A DNA stretch of 64,000 bases from Cytobacillus suaedae. Lineage in GTDB: Bacteria; Bacillota; Bacilli; Bacillales; Bacillaceae_L. This document shows positions 38,707 to 48,131 of this stretch, in pieces (position 1 is the stretch's first letter; every line of letters starts with the position of its first letter). The DNA lies in the NCBI GenBank assembly GCA_014960805.1, contig CP063163.1, forward strand, positions 3,249,001-3,313,000, in the 5' to 3' direction. Made by a program: the position numbers and the translations under genes. Below the pieces are notes generated by a model, which was not told the DNA's origin, ran no database searches, and was given only the letters and a program-made list of their open reading frames with translations.

Positions 38707-41045
38707 CAATTTGGTTTAAGTATAGTTTTATTGTATGGAAGAACCCACTTAAAGGTTCCGCTCTTGCCTCTAAATTTATATTGAATCGCACCATGTAGAT
38801 CTGTTCTTAGAATTATACTTTCTTCTTTTAGCAACCGTTCTACCACTTCTGGATTTGGGTGATTATACCTATTGTTCACACCCACTGAAATAATTGATAC
38901 TTTTGGTTTAATATGTTCTAAGAACTGCACACTGGTTGATGAATTGCTACCATGGTGTCCAACCTTGAGCACATCAACAGGCAATGAGCGGAAGGAAGAA
39001 GTCAGCTTAGACTCTCCAACTTCCCCTAAATCTCCTGTAAACAGCCATCTAAGCCCTCCGATTTCTGAATAAATAACGATTGAACGATCATTTGAGGTTT
39101 GCTCATTCCCAGTCGGAGCTAAAACATAAAAAGTGTTATCTCCACTTTTCCAAACATCTCCTGCTGAGAACGTTGAAATTGGAATACCCATTTCATAAGC
39201 TATTCTGACTAACTGCTGCTCATATTCTTTTTCAATGGGCCCAGTTCCAAGTATTAATTCATCTACGCTTAATTCTTGAATAAGTAACTCAGCATTCCCA
39301 ATATGGTCTAAATCACCATGTGTAATAATGAGTTTGTCTAACTTCCTAATTCCAACCGATTTTAAATAAGGGAGTAAAATATCTTCACCTGTATCAAACA
39401 TCCTGCGCTTTTTTTCCCATTCTTCGGCCGCAAAATTCAGTGTTTTGGGTCCAGTATCAATTAAATAAGTACCCTTATTAAAGGGCAGTTCAATTAGGAT
39501 ACTGTCTCCTTGTCCGACATCGATAAACGTAATTGTACCGTAGGGATCGAGCATCTTTTCATTCAAATCGACTACACATAGGGTAATAAATAAAAAAACA
39601 GAGACAACAATTTGTTTTTTATTTGACCGTTCCCACATTTTGAAAACAGTTAGGATTAAGATAAAATAACCCACCAAAAACAATATATGCGGCTTCCCTA
39701 AAGTTAATGATAGAGATGAAACTTTGGTACCATATAAAGCAAATTGATTGAGAACATTAAGGATAATTTTTAGCAAAAACATCAAGGAAAGGCCGATCGG
39801 CTCAAACAAAATATGAAGAAGTAAGGAAAGGATTGATAGCGGCAAGATTATAAATGAATAGACAGGAACAAATAGGAGGTTATATGGGATACTTAGAAGC
39901 GAAACCTCATAAAAATAAAAAATAATTATTGGAAAAGAAAAGAGTTGGGCAATTACAGTCACTGTAAGAGTTTGCGAAAGAGGATTGGTTGATCTAAGAA
40001 TAATGGTCTTTGAAGATAAAATTAGTCCCAAGCTAACCATGAAGGATAATTGAAATCCAACTTCGAAAACATGATATGGATTGAATAGCACCATTAAAAA
40101 ACACGCCATTCCAATTGAGTCAATGGGGTAAACTTTTTTCCATTTAAAACAGCTAAGCAATATCATTAGCATAAGTGCGGCTCTAATAACAGATGGAGCG
40201 GCACCAGCTAAAATTGTATAGATTGGAAGCAAACATAATAAAGTATGGGTGACAGATTCTCTTGTAAATCCCATTCTAATACCAATATAGAAGATGGCTC
40301 CTGTGAGCAAACCCACGTGAAGACCAGATATAGCTAATAAGTGAACCAATCCCAAAGACTGGTAAGATGTAAGCACCTCATCATCAATATATCCTCTTTC
40401 TCCATATATTAACGCTTGGGCAATTCCTACGGCCTCTTTAGGGAAGTGTTTCTCAATGTAGTTATTTCCGTGTTCTCTCATCAATAAAAGTCTATCATAA
40501 GGTGTAGGTGGTTGCTGGGTACAATTTTGGAGAGTGAGTGATGTGGGGCTAAATATCCAGTAAATTTTCTTATAGTATAGATATTTCTGATAGTCAAATG
40601 AATTAAAATTTCTTGCTTTGTTTGGTATCAATAACTTACCTTCAATTCTACAAATCATTCCTACTTTTAATGAAGTTAGTTCATTTTTTTCAGTTTTTGT
40701 TTGAATTGTGTACCTTAAAATAATACGTTCCTTCCCTACTTTTCCCACGGTGGAAAAGGTTCTTCCATTCAGGTTTGGAGCAGTTGCAATTTTGAAGGTT
40801 AAATTAGTTTCTGAGCCATCCAACTTAGTTGAATTATACTCATCATAAAGTTCAAAATAAATGGTGAAAAACACTACACAAATACTGGCAGCAATTACAA
40901 CTATTTTCGGACCTCTAAAATGCAAATAAAGAAAATAAAGTACTAGCAATAAACCTACAAGAGGATGATAAGACAGATGGGAAAGTATAATCCCGAAAAT
41001 AGCTGCAATTGCTAAATAAAAATAGTTGCCAGAAAGTCTTTTCAT
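38706..41045 (-). CDS. comEC: Competence protein ComEC (DNA channel)
   Basis: A 779-residue membrane protein that carries single-stranded DNA across the cytoplasmic membrane during natural transformation. It has an N-terminal membrane and soluble OB region (1-200), the competence domain with many helices (about 225-500, GLVHLLAISGLHVGLL), and a C-terminal metallo-beta-lactamase-like nuclease domain with ITHGDLDHIGN and GHHGSNSST. All the main blocks look intact. Its start overlaps the comEB stop by 4 bp. Confidence 0.96.
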   Translation of the reverse strand: MKRLSGNYFYLAIAAIFGIILSHLSYHPLVGLLLVLYFLYLHFRGPKIVVIAASICVVFFTIYFELYDEYNSTKLDGSETNLTFKIATAPNLNGRTFSTVGKVGKERIILRYTIQTKTEKNELTSLKVGMICRIEGKLLIPNKARNFNSFDYQKYLYYKKIYWIFSPTSLTLQNCTQQPPTPYDRLLLMREHGNNYIEKHFPKEAVGIAQALIYGERGYIDDEVLTSYQSLGLVHLLAISGLHVGLLTGAIFYIGIRMGFTRESVTHTLLCLLPIYTILAGAAPSVIRAALMLMILLSCFKWKKVYPIDSIGMACFLMVLFNPYHVFEVGFQLSFMVSLGLILSSKTIILRSTNPLSQTLTVTVIAQLFSFPIIIFYFYEVSLLSIPYNLLFVPVYSFIILPLSILSLLLHILFEPIGLSLMFLLKIILNVLNQFALYGTKVSSLSLTLGKPHILFLVGYFILILTVFKMWERSNKKQIVVSVFLFITLCVVDLNEKMLDPYGTITFIDVGQGDSILIELPFNKGTYLIDTGPKTLNFAAEEWEKKRRMFDTGEDILLPYLKSVGIRKLDKLIITHGDLDHIGNAELLIQELSVDELILGTGPIEKEYEQQLVRIAYEMGIPISTFSAGDVWKSGDNTFYVLAPTGNEQTSNDRSIVIYSEIGGLRWLFTGDLGEVGESKLTSSFRSLPVDVLKVGHHGSNSSTSVQFLEHIKPKVSIISVGVNNRYNHPNPEVVERLLKEESIILRTDLHGAIQYKFRGKSGTFKWVLPYNKTILKPN

Positions 41046-41614
41046 AGGTTCGGGGGGGAGAATAACTTCTTACCTTTTTCTTCTATCTCTGCAACTTGCT
41101 TTTTATCAAGATTACTATCGTGAAGCAACTGTATAAGCTCATCAACATAGTGCTGCTTTTCCCTTGAATGGAATTCGATCACCATTTCCTTTAGTTCAAC
41201 TTGATCAACCGTAACCCCTGCTTGATTAAATAATTCTATTGCATATGGATGGTTCTTATAATCCTTTGCATAATAAACTGCCTTAACCCCACTTTGAATA
41301 ATCGCTTTGCAACATTGTAGACAAGGGAAATGAGTCACATAAATCTCTGCACCTGTTGTCGGTACTCCAAATTTAGCACACTGTAGTAGAGCATTAACTT
41401 CTGCATGTATTGTTCGAACACAATGATTATCAATAACATAGCAACCTTCATCGATACAATGAGTGCTACCAGTAATTGAACCATTATATCCCCCTGCAAT
41501 AATTCGCTTGTCCCTTACAATAGTTGCACCTACAGCTAAACGAGTACAGGTACTTCTCATAGCAAGTAAATGACTTTGTGCCATAAAGTATTGGTCCCAT
41601 GATATTCTTTCCAT
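41042..41614 (-). CDS. comEB: dCMP deaminase ComEB
   Basis: A 190-residue zinc deaminase that converts dCMP to dUMP. The metal and catalytic residues are in TIHAEVNALLQ and FPCLQCCK, and a second zinc set occurs in the DEGCYV-HC region. In B. subtilis comEB lies in the comE operon but the protein is dispensable for transformation. It is coupled to comEC by a 4-bp overlap; AAGGGGG precedes the ATG. Confidence 0.95.
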   Translation of the reverse strand: MERISWDQYFMAQSHLLAMRSTCTRLAVGATIVRDKRIIAGGYNGSITGSTHCIDEGCYVIDNHCVRTIHAEVNALLQCAKFGVPTTGAEIYVTHFPCLQCCKAIIQSGVKAVYYAKDYKNHPYAIELFNQAGVTVDQVELKEMVIEFHSREKQHYVDELIQLLHDSNLDKKQVAEIEEKGKKLFSPPNL

Positions 41615-41678
41615 TAATAACTTCCCCCTTTGCCACTTTATTAAAAAGTCTATCGAAAAATGTTGAACCTTGCAATTT

Positions 41679-42311
41679 TTATTTTAAGGTAATTTTATCT
41701 CGAAATTTATCTAAGGTTTTAGCTCCTATCCCAGGTATTGATAAAAGCTCATCAATCGTTGCAAAACCACCCTTCTTTTCCCTATACTCAATGATTGCAT
41801 CTGCTTTAGCTGGTCCGATTCCAGGTAGCATTTGAAGCTCTTCTATAGTTGCTTTATTTATTGAAATTGAATTGTCATCCTCATTTGAATTTGTAGTCAG
41901 TGTCTCATATGACTCATTAACCTCTTCCCCAACTTTTGGCACATAGATAACCATTTCATCAACAAGCAGTTCAGCGAGATTTACATAGTTAACCTCCGCT
42001 TCAGGATTTACCCCTCCAGCTTGTTCTAAGGCATCCTTGACTCGACTACCATTTTTCAATTCATACACTCCAGGTCTAACAACTGCACCCTTTACATCGA
42101 CAAATAAGGTAGATAGGTCAATTTTTTCGGGAGGTGTAGCAACTGTTTCATCTTCGGAAGTAATTTCAACTTCCCTAAGTATCGATTCATTCATTACTAA
42201 TTCGTTACTAGTATCATTATTAGGCGAATTAAAATAGTAAAGCGTAATTACCACTAATAACCCTAACCCTATAATCATAAAATACTTGTATTTAATTATT
42301 ATTTCTTTCAT
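41679..42311 (-). CDS. comEA: Competence protein ComEA (DNA receptor)
   Basis: A 210-residue membrane-anchored receptor that binds double-stranded DNA outside the cell and passes it to ComEC. It has an N-terminal membrane segment (about 8-26), a soluble-ligand-binding beta-grasp region (about 65-125, FVDVKGAVVRPGVYEL) and two C-terminal helix-hairpin-helix motifs (LPGIGPAKADAIIEYR, IPGIGAKTLDKFRDK). It is the first gene of comEA-EB-EC, divergent from comER. Confidence 0.95.
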   Translation of the reverse strand: MKEIIIKYKYFMIIGLGLLVVITLYYFNSPNNDTSNELVMNESILREVEITSEDETVATPPEKIDLSTLFVDVKGAVVRPGVYELKNGSRVKDALEQAGGVNPEAEVNYVNLAELLVDEMVIYVPKVGEEVNESYETLTTNSNEDDNSISINKATIEELQMLPGIGPAKADAIIEYREKKGGFATIDELLSIPGIGAKTLDKFRDKITLK

Positions 42312-42384
42312 ATAACTGACTCCTTAGTATAAGAAATTGGCTTTTTTCGTAAAGGTTATTCCTATTGAACATAGTTAAATTTAA

Positions 42385-42571
42385 GAGTGGATTGGAGCGG
42401 AAGGCACTTGACTCCTGCTAAGAAGTTGAGGAAAGGTCAAGACCCCGCAGACGGAACGGCGAGGAGGCTCGACTTCCTCCCCGATGGGAATTCGTTCTTG
42501 AAAAAGCCGGCAGTTGGGCTTTTTCATAATTCCCCGCGGAAAGCAAGTGCCTGCAGCGGAAAGGAACGGTC
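42385..42571 (+). repeat. Type A palindromic intergenic repeat, long form (copy 3)
   Basis: About 187 bp, beginning GAGTGGATTGGAGCGGAAGG and ending GCCTGCAGCGGAAAGGAACG. The nested module (about 42483-42535, arms TGAAAAAGCC/GGGCTTTTTCA) is nearly identical to that at 37 kb. It occupies most of the gap between the divergent genes comEA and comER, so it lies in both 5' regions. It makes up the only notable content of this 380-bp gap. Confidence 0.88.
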
Positions 42572-42691
42572 TATCATCAAATTAAAAGCAAAATTTTTTA
42601 AGAAGAACCTAAAAATAAAATTCAATCATAAAAATGTTTTTACGTACATATCGTTTATGAGAGAAGATGTTTGTGAAGGAGGGGACGAAAC

Positions 42692-43528
42692 GTGAACATT
42701 GGGATTATAGGAACAGGAAACATGGGGAAAATTTTAATAGATGCTTTTATTGAATCAATCGCTGTTCCGCCTTCTAACCTTACTATTACTAATCGTACGC
42801 TTTCAAAAGCTAGAAAAATAGGTGAAAGTTATCCCGATATTAAGGTTGTAGAAACAAGTGAGGATGTAGTAGCAGCTTCTGACCTTATCTTTATTTGTGT
42901 AAAACCATTAGAAATCCACCCCCTTTTAGAGAAATTAAATAAAGATCTACCTAAAACAAAGTGCATCGTTTCCATTACAAGCCCAGTTGCAGTTAATCAA
43001 CTTGAATCAGTCGTTGACTGCCAAGTGGCTAGGGTTATTCCCAGCATTACAAATCGAGCCTTAGCTGGTGTCTCTCTAATTACTTTCGGTGAAAGTTGTA
43101 GTGAAGGAATTCGAAACTATATCGAAACACTCTTTAAGCATATTTCGGATACTGTTCATATAGAGGACTCCATTACAAGGGTAGCTTCTGACATTGTTAG
43201 TTGTGGTCCTGCATTTTTCAGCTATTTATTAAGAAGGTTTGTAGATGCAGCCGTTAAGGAAACGAAGATATCAGAAGAACAAGCAATCACCCTTGCTAGT
43301 GGTATGATTGTTGGGATGGGTAAACTAATTGAAAAGGAAATATTCACTTTACAAACATTGCAAGAAAAGGTTTGTGTAAAGGGTGGCGTAACAGGTGAAG
43401 GTATTAAGGTCTTAGAAGCAGAGATTGGAGAAATGTTTGAACATCTTTTTCAGAGTACACATGCCAAGTATTATGAGGATATTGATGAAGTTTCAAAACA
43501 ATTTAATTCCACAAATAGGACTTTATAA
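42692..43528 (+). CDS. comER: ComER, pyrroline-5-carboxylate reductase paralogue
   Basis: A 278-residue protein of the P5C reductase family, with an N-terminal Rossmann motif MNIGIIGTGNMGKILIDAF and the domain-swapped helical C-terminus. It lies divergent from comEA, the defining position of comER. True ProC enzymes are more similar to one another; ComER of Bacillus has been linked to biofilm formation and sporulation rather than proline synthesis. The start is GTG (42692) with AAGGAGGGG upstream. Confidence 0.92.
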   Translation: MNIGIIGTGNMGKILIDAFIESIAVPPSNLTITNRTLSKARKIGESYPDIKVVETSEDVVAASDLIFICVKPLEIHPLLEKLNKDLPKTKCIVSITSPVAVNQLESVVDCQVARVIPSITNRALAGVSLITFGESCSEGIRNYIETLFKHISDTVHIEDSITRVASDIVSCGPAFFSYLLRRFVDAAVKETKISEEQAITLASGMIVGMGKLIEKEIFTLQTLQEKVCVKGGVTGEGIKVLEAEIGEMFEHLFQSTHAKYYEDIDEVSKQFNSTNRTL

Positions 43529-43575
43529 TTAATTCTCCAAAGAGGAAATAAATCCTCTTTGAAAAATTTTAAAAG

Positions 43576-43617
43576 CCAGAAAAACCACATAAAAGGTTTT
43601 TCTGGTTTATTTTTTTA
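43576..43617. terminator. Terminator between comER and yqeM
   Basis: Stem CCAGAAAAACC/GGTTTTTCTGG (43576-43605) with an eight-base loop and a long T-run. It follows a weaker hairpin (CAAAGAGGA/TCCTCTTTG, 43538-43561). It overlaps the yqeM stop and can serve both convergent genes. Confidence 0.85.
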
Positions 43618-44353
43618 ATGAAAAGAAAATTCGTTCAGGTTGATCAGTGATAGAGCGTTGAAAATCGGATGAAATGTTATTAAGGGTGAAACCTACTGCT
43701 TCTAACCACTTTTGGTAGTCAGCTGGTTCAAATGTTCGTTGAAAATGAACCTCATCATACCTAACATACTCATTTCCATTTTCCTTTTTAACAAAAAATG
43801 ATAAATCATGTTCAACACTATTTTCAAACTCACCTTGATAACAGTTCCAAATATAGCTAATATCATCAGCATTACTTACAAAGGTCTGATCAGCAAAGAT
43901 TTGATTCATCTTATAGATCGAGTGAACGTCAAAGAGAAATAACCCTCCATCTACTAACTGATTAAATATACATTGGAAAGTCTGTCTTACTTCATCACTA
44001 GAGCCTAAATAATTTAATGAATCACAAAAACATAGAATAACATCGAATTTTTCATGTCCTTCTAGTTCCATCATATTCTGTTGGAATAAGGTAATCTGCT
44101 TCCCTTTTTCCATAGCTTTTTCCCCCGCAACTGCTAGCATTTCTTCAGAGAGGTCCACCCCGGTTACCTCATATCCTTCATCAGCAAGTCGTACAGACAA
44201 TTCTCCTGTGCCACATGCAAGGTCTAGGACACGAAGCTTCGATTTAGAGGTGAGCTCACCTGGTAAGCTTTCCTTTACGAAGGAGATCCATTGATTATAA
44301 TCAATATCCTTCATTAGTTCATCGTAAAGATAAGCGAATTGCTGGTAACTCAT
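43607..44353 (-). CDS. yqeM: Class I SAM-dependent methyltransferase YqeM
   Basis: A 248-residue methyltransferase of unknown substrate. Motif I is VLDLACGTGELSVRLA near residue 45, with VTGVDLSEEML and ILCFCDSLNYL following. It is the last gene of the yqeG operon, and its ATG overlaps the rsfS stop by 4 bp. The fixed neighbourhood with rsfS and yqeK hints at a ribosome or RNA substrate, but that is inference. Confidence 0.9.
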   Translation of the reverse strand: MSYQQFAYLYDELMKDIDYNQWISFVKESLPGELTSKSKLRVLDLACGTGELSVRLADEGYEVTGVDLSEEMLAVAGEKAMEKGKQITLFQQNMMELEGHEKFDVILCFCDSLNYLGSSDEVRQTFQCIFNQLVDGGLFLFDVHSIYKMNQIFADQTFVSNADDISYIWNCYQGEFENSVEHDLSFFVKKENGNEYVRYDEVHFQRTFEPADYQKWLEAVGFTLNNISSDFQRSITDQPERIFFSLKK

Positions 44354-44706
44354 TGACTAAGCTCTTTTTCAATATTTTCACTTGGTGCATCACCCCATAA
44401 TTTTTCGAGCTTATAATAGCCTCTCTCTTCTTTATGGAATACATGTGCAACTACATCTCCTAAATCAACAAGAATCCATCTTGCCTCTTCAAAGCCTTCT
44501 AAACGCTTTACGTCAAGACCACTTTCTTGTGCCTTTTCTTTTATCTCGCGTGCGATTGCTTGGACTTGTTTTTCAGAATTCCCGTGGCAAATAAGGAAAT
44601 AATCTGCTACTAAGGACAACCCTTTCATTTTCAGTGCAAGTATGTCTTCTGCCCTTTTATCATCAGCTGCTTTAACTGCAATCGATAAGATTTCTCTTTC
44701 TGTCAT
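44350..44706 (-). CDS. rsfS: Ribosomal silencing factor RsfS
   Basis: A 118-residue protein (DUF143/Iojap) that binds L14 of the large subunit and blocks joining to 30S in stationary phase or starvation. Signature segments are DYFLICHGNSEKQVQAIA, GFEEARWILVDLGDVVAHVF and YYKLEKLWGDAP. It is packed directly against yqeK (no gap) and yqeM. Confidence 0.96.
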   Translation of the reverse strand: MTEREILSIAVKAADDKRAEDILALKMKGLSLVADYFLICHGNSEKQVQAIAREIKEKAQESGLDVKRLEGFEEARWILVDLGDVVAHVFHKEERGYYKLEKLWGDAPSENIEKELSQ

Positions 44707-45282
44707 TTACAGATAGCCTCCCTTTTCTTCATTAACCAGTGCATTATATGTTAAGAATGTATCTGGATAAATCGCTTGATTTTTTTTAAATAAAAACTGA
44801 ATTGAATTTATTAAAGATTGTATTAGTGCCTTATTTAAACTTATTTTGGCCAACTCTCGCACTTCATCTACACCCGGAAAATGGCGCCCTGGCTCTATAT
44901 AGTCAGCAAGGTAGATCACTTTTTCTAAAGGTGTCATGTTAACACGGCCCGAAGTATGAAACTTTATTGCATTTAATATCTCTTCATCTTCTATACCTAC
45001 CTCAGTCTTGACAAGATAAGCACCAACTGGAGCATGCCAAAGCTCACTATTAAATTCTAATAAATCTTTTGCCATTTTTTGTTCGTATATGATACTTCTC
45101 ATTTCGTCCTTGGGTCGAAATTTTGCATAGTCATGAAAAATGGCTGAGATTTCAGCTTTTTTTTCGTCTACGCCGTAGCGTTTTGCTAAAGATATTGCTG
45201 TTTCCATAACTCCAATCGTATGGGTGAATCTATGTTCAGTAAGCTGCTTTCGAACAATTTCAAGAGCCTCTCTTTGTTCCAT
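44707..45282 (-). CDS. yqeK: HD-domain Ap4A hydrolase YqeK
   Basis: A 191-residue HD-superfamily protein; this family hydrolyses diadenosine tetraphosphate symmetrically to two ADP. The metal-binding pattern [20 protein letters not shown] and [10 protein letters not shown] is intact. The ATG at 45280-45282 was chosen with GAGGAG about ten bases upstream; it overlaps the end of nadD by 23 bp. It is part of the yqeG-yqeM operon. Confidence 0.93.
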   Translation of the reverse strand: MEQREALEIVRKQLTEHRFTHTIGVMETAISLAKRYGVDEKKAEISAIFHDYAKFRPKDEMRSIIYEQKMAKDLLEFNSELWHAPVGAYLVKTEVGIEDEEILNAIKFHTSGRVNMTPLEKVIYLADYIEPGRHFPGVDEVRELAKISLNKALIQSLINSIQFLFKKNQAIYPDTFLTYNALVNEEKGGYL

Positions 45283-45841
45283 ACAAATTTTTCTCCTCAA
45301 TATATTGTTCTACTTTTTCTGGCAATAAATACCTCGTTGTTTGACCTTTCGCAATTCTGCTCCTAATTTCTGAGGAGGACACTTCAAATTGCGGAACGGT
45401 TACCTCAATCACATTATAGTTTGAATTAACCGCAAATCCTGGTCGTTTTACACCGACAAATTGAACAATTTCCACTATATCATTAATCCTGTACCAATGA
45501 GGTAAATATTCAACCATATCCCCGCCAATAATAAAATAGAATTTATTATCTGGATATCTATCTTTTAAAATCTTCATCGTGTCATATGTATAGGATGGAC
45601 CTTCTCGGTCTAATTCAATCGTTTGTAACTTAAAATGAGGGTGATCTGATATTGCTAATGATAGCAACTTAAGCCTATCCTCATTTGTAATATATTGTTC
45701 ATATTTTTTATGGGGAGGGATATTAGTAGGCATGAACCATATTTCTTCAAGATCTAAGCTAAATAAAACTTCATTTGCCATTAATAAATGCCCATTATGG
45801 GGTGGGTCAAATGTGCCTCCGAGGATTCCTATGCGTTTCAT
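45260..45841 (-). CDS. nadD: Nicotinate-nucleotide adenylyltransferase
   Basis: A 193-residue enzyme that joins nicotinate mononucleotide with ATP to form deamido-NAD. The nucleotidyltransferase motif [18 protein letters not shown] and the C-terminal [13 protein letters not shown] (ISSTxIR motif) are intact. It lies between yhbY and yqeK in the conserved operon. Confidence 0.97.
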   Translation of the reverse strand: MKRIGILGGTFDPPHNGHLLMANEVLFSLDLEEIWFMPTNIPPHKKYEQYITNEDRLKLLSLAISDHPHFKLQTIELDREGPSYTYDTMKILKDRYPDNKFYFIIGGDMVEYLPHWYRINDIVEIVQFVGVKRPGFAVNSNYNVIEVTVPQFEVSSSEIRSRIAKGQTTRYLLPEKVEQYIEEKNLYGTKRGS

Positions 45842-45864
45842 CCATTTCCCCCCATGATATCTTA

Positions 45865-46158
45865 TTACGAAGGTAATACTAGCTGCTTATTCTCTCTAGA
45901 CTCCTTGTATAATACAATCGTATTTCCGATAACCTGAACTAGTTCAGCTTTGGCCCCTTTGCTCAAAGATTCAGCAACTGAGCTCTTATCTTCCTCACAA
46001 TTCTGTAATACACTTACTTTAATTAATTCCCGGGCCTCAAGGACGTCATCAATTTGCTTAATCATATTCTCATTAACCCCACCCTTTCCGACCTGAAAAA
46101 TTGGGTCTAAATGGTGTGCTTTAGAGCGTAAAAATCTTTTTTGCTTACCTGTTAACAT
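45865..46158 (-). CDS. yhbY: RNA-binding protein YhbY (CRM domain)
   Basis: A 97-residue single CRM-domain protein associated with pre-50S particles. It has [26 protein letters not shown] with the GxxG loop, and a [14 protein letters not shown]-terminal strand. It overlaps the aroE stop by 7 bp. The B. subtilis name is yqeI. Confidence 0.95.
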   Translation of the reverse strand: MLTGKQKRFLRSKAHHLDPIFQVGKGGVNENMIKQIDDVLEARELIKVSVLQNCEEDKSSVAESLSKGAKAELVQVIGNTIVLYKESRENKQLVLPS

Positions 46159-46997
46159 TCAACGTGTCCTCCTAGTTTGTTAATAACAAGCTCCTCCATC
46201 CGCCTTGTATCAGGAAAAAGGCCTGTCCATTTTTCAAATGCCAATGCTCCTTGATTCACAAACATGCCAATTCCATTTAGCGTTGTTGAACCTTTTTGTT
46301 TTGCCTCCAATAATAATTTCGTTTGAAGGGGATTATAGATTATATCACTAACAATCGTACTCGGTGATAAATTAGTTAATGATAGAGGAATTTCTTCTAA
46401 ATTAGGGTACATACCAACAGAAGTTGTGTTTATGATTATATCATACTCATTTAGTCGATTTTCGGCATCTCTAATTGAAATACCTGTACCACTTAGTTTA
46501 TAAGAGCAATCTCCAATTAATTGTATTGCACTAGAAAGTGTTCGATTACACACATCTATAGCATGTACATCAATAGCCGCTAGTGAGAACAAAATGGCCC
46601 TAGCAGCACCACCAGCACCAATAATAAGGATCCTTTTGTTTTGTAAAGGACTATCTAGACACGATTCTAAAGACTTTATGAATCCATCACCGTCTGTATT
46701 AAAGCCTTTAAGTTTTCCATCCATATTAACAACTGTATTTACAGCCCCAATGTTAGCTGCAACCTCGTCAATTTCATCTAGATACTTTATTATTGCTATC
46801 TTATGAGGTATGGTAACATTAAACCCGCTAACTCCTAATGCTCTTAAACCATTAACAGCCATCTCCAAATTTTCATTTTCCACATGGAATGCATGGTAAT
46901 AATGATTCAATCCATAATGTAAAAATAAATCATTATGCATTGCTGGTGACATTGAATGGCTAACAGGGCAACCAAGCAAACCAAATAGCTTAGACAT
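46152..46997 (-). CDS. aroE: Shikimate dehydrogenase (NADP+)
   Basis: A 281-residue enzyme that reduces 3-dehydroshikimate to shikimate in aromatic amino acid synthesis. The substrate-binding LGCPVSHSMSPAMHN and NVTIPHK (catalytic Lys) are visible, as is the dinucleotide-binding GAGGAARAI. Its place between yqeH and yhbY is constant in Bacillus. Confidence 0.96.
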   Translation of the reverse strand: MSKLFGLLGCPVSHSMSPAMHNDLFLHYGLNHYYHAFHVENENLEMAVNGLRALGVSGFNVTIPHKIAIIKYLDEIDEVAANIGAVNTVVNMDGKLKGFNTDGDGFIKSLESCLDSPLQNKRILIIGAGGAARAILFSLAAIDVHAIDVCNRTLSSAIQLIGDCSYKLSGTGISIRDAENRLNEYDIIINTTSVGMYPNLEEIPLSLTNLSPSTIVSDIIYNPLQTKLLLEAKQKGSTTLNGIGMFVNQGALAFEKWTGLFPDTRRMEELVINKLGGHVEC

Positions 46998-47022
46998 TTC
47001 TCCCCACCTACTAGTAAATTAT

Positions 47023-48129
47023 CTATATTAATGATTTTCGAATCACTACACCTACACCTTTTGGTACATGAGCAACAACTTTAACATTCGGCTCATTCAC
47101 AGTTACCCATCCTAAGCCCGAAAAAACAATATCAGTTTTCGGCTCCTTAATCATATATTCATGTGCAACCAATTTAGGGAAACCTTCGAGTTCATCTTTT
47201 CTAGGCGGACTTAATAGTTCTCCGACATGGTTTTCATATAGCTCATCTGCCTTCTCAAGCTTTGTACGATGTATGGTTAGCTCATTTGATAAGTGACAAA
47301 CAAATGACTGTCTTCCACCGCTTACAAAATCAAATCGCGCCAACCCTCCGAAGAATAGACTTTGCCCCTCATTTAACTGAAATACCTTCGGCTTAATTTC
47401 TTTCTTAGGAGTGATTGTTTTTAAATCTTGTTTCCCTACATAATGAGCCATTTGGTGGTGATTAATAATGCCTGGTGTATCTATCAATGCAGCCCCATTA
47501 TCAAGGGGGATTTCAATCAAATCTAGAGTTGTACCAGGGAAGTGGGAGGTTGTAATAACGTCTTCTTCACCACTAAACTGTTTAATGATACGGTTAATAA
47601 ATGTTGATTTACCTACATTCGTACAACCAACAACAAAAACATCTTTTTCATTTCGATGGTGCTCGATTGCTTCTGCAATTTCTGTAATTCCTTGTCCCTT
47701 TGCAGCACTAACTAAATACACATCAACAGGATTTAAACCTAGCTCCTTTGAGGATTGCTTCATCCAGTTGATAAGCTTATTGTGTTTTACTGATTTCGGT
47801 AATAAGTCCACTTTATTACCTACTAAAACAATATTATTTTTGCCTACAAATCGATGCAAGCCAGGCAACCAACTACCATTAAAGTCAAATATATCTACGA
47901 TTTTAACAATTAATGAGTCAGTGTTACCAAGACCATTTAATATTTTTAAAAAGTCATCATCATTCAAAGGTACATCTTGTATTTCATTATAATGCTTTAA
48001 CCGAAAACACCTTTGACAAATTATTTGTTCCTTTTCTAAGGCTGATTGTGGTGCATAACCTATACCTTCTTTGTCTTCAGTTTGAATGTCAATTCCACAT
48101 CCAACACAAGAAAATTCCTGTAATTCCAA
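47023..48129 (-). CDS. yqeH: Circularly permuted GTPase YqeH (30S assembly)
   Basis: A 368-residue GTPase required for 30S subunit biogenesis. An N-terminal zinc finger (CVGCG...CQRC, residues 9-37) precedes a permuted GTPase domain in which G4 (NKVD) comes before G1 (GCTNVGKSTFINR) and G3 (DTPG). A C-terminal RNA-binding region follows. The start is taken as TTG at 48127-48129, with GGGAGG seven bases upstream; an upstream TTG at 48142-48144 contains that site. It begins two bases after the yqeG stop. Confidence 0.93.
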   Translation of the reverse strand: MELQEFSCVGCGIDIQTEDKEGIGYAPQSALEKEQIICQRCFRLKHYNEIQDVPLNDDDFLKILNGLGNTDSLIVKIVDIFDFNGSWLPGLHRFVGKNNIVLVGNKVDLLPKSVKHNKLINWMKQSSKELGLNPVDVYLVSAAKGQGITEIAEAIEHHRNEKDVFVVGCTNVGKSTFINRIIKQFSGEEDVITTSHFPGTTLDLIEIPLDNGAALIDTPGIINHHQMAHYVGKQDLKTITPKKEIKPKVFQLNEGQSLFFGGLARFDFVSGGRQSFVCHLSNELTIHRTKLEKADELYENHVGELLSPPRKDELEGFPKLVAHEYMIKEPKTDIVFSGLGWVTVNEPNVKVVAHVPKGVGVVIRKSLI

Positions 48130-48131
48130 TT

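Noticed and set aside
38565-38798. A 77-codon plus-strand frame overlapping yqzM and comEC
   Set aside because: It runs out of frame through yqzM and its terminator into the comEC 3' end; yqzM (38519-38653) is the supported gene.
42692-43528. Annotation as proline biosynthesis gene proC
   Set aside because: The fold is that of P5C reductase, but position divergent from comEA defines comER, and ComER is not the main ProC in Bacillus.
47468-47992. A 174-codon open frame on the plus strand
   Set aside because: It is antisense to yqeH, which is a certain gene; composition and lack of a binding site make it a shadow frame.
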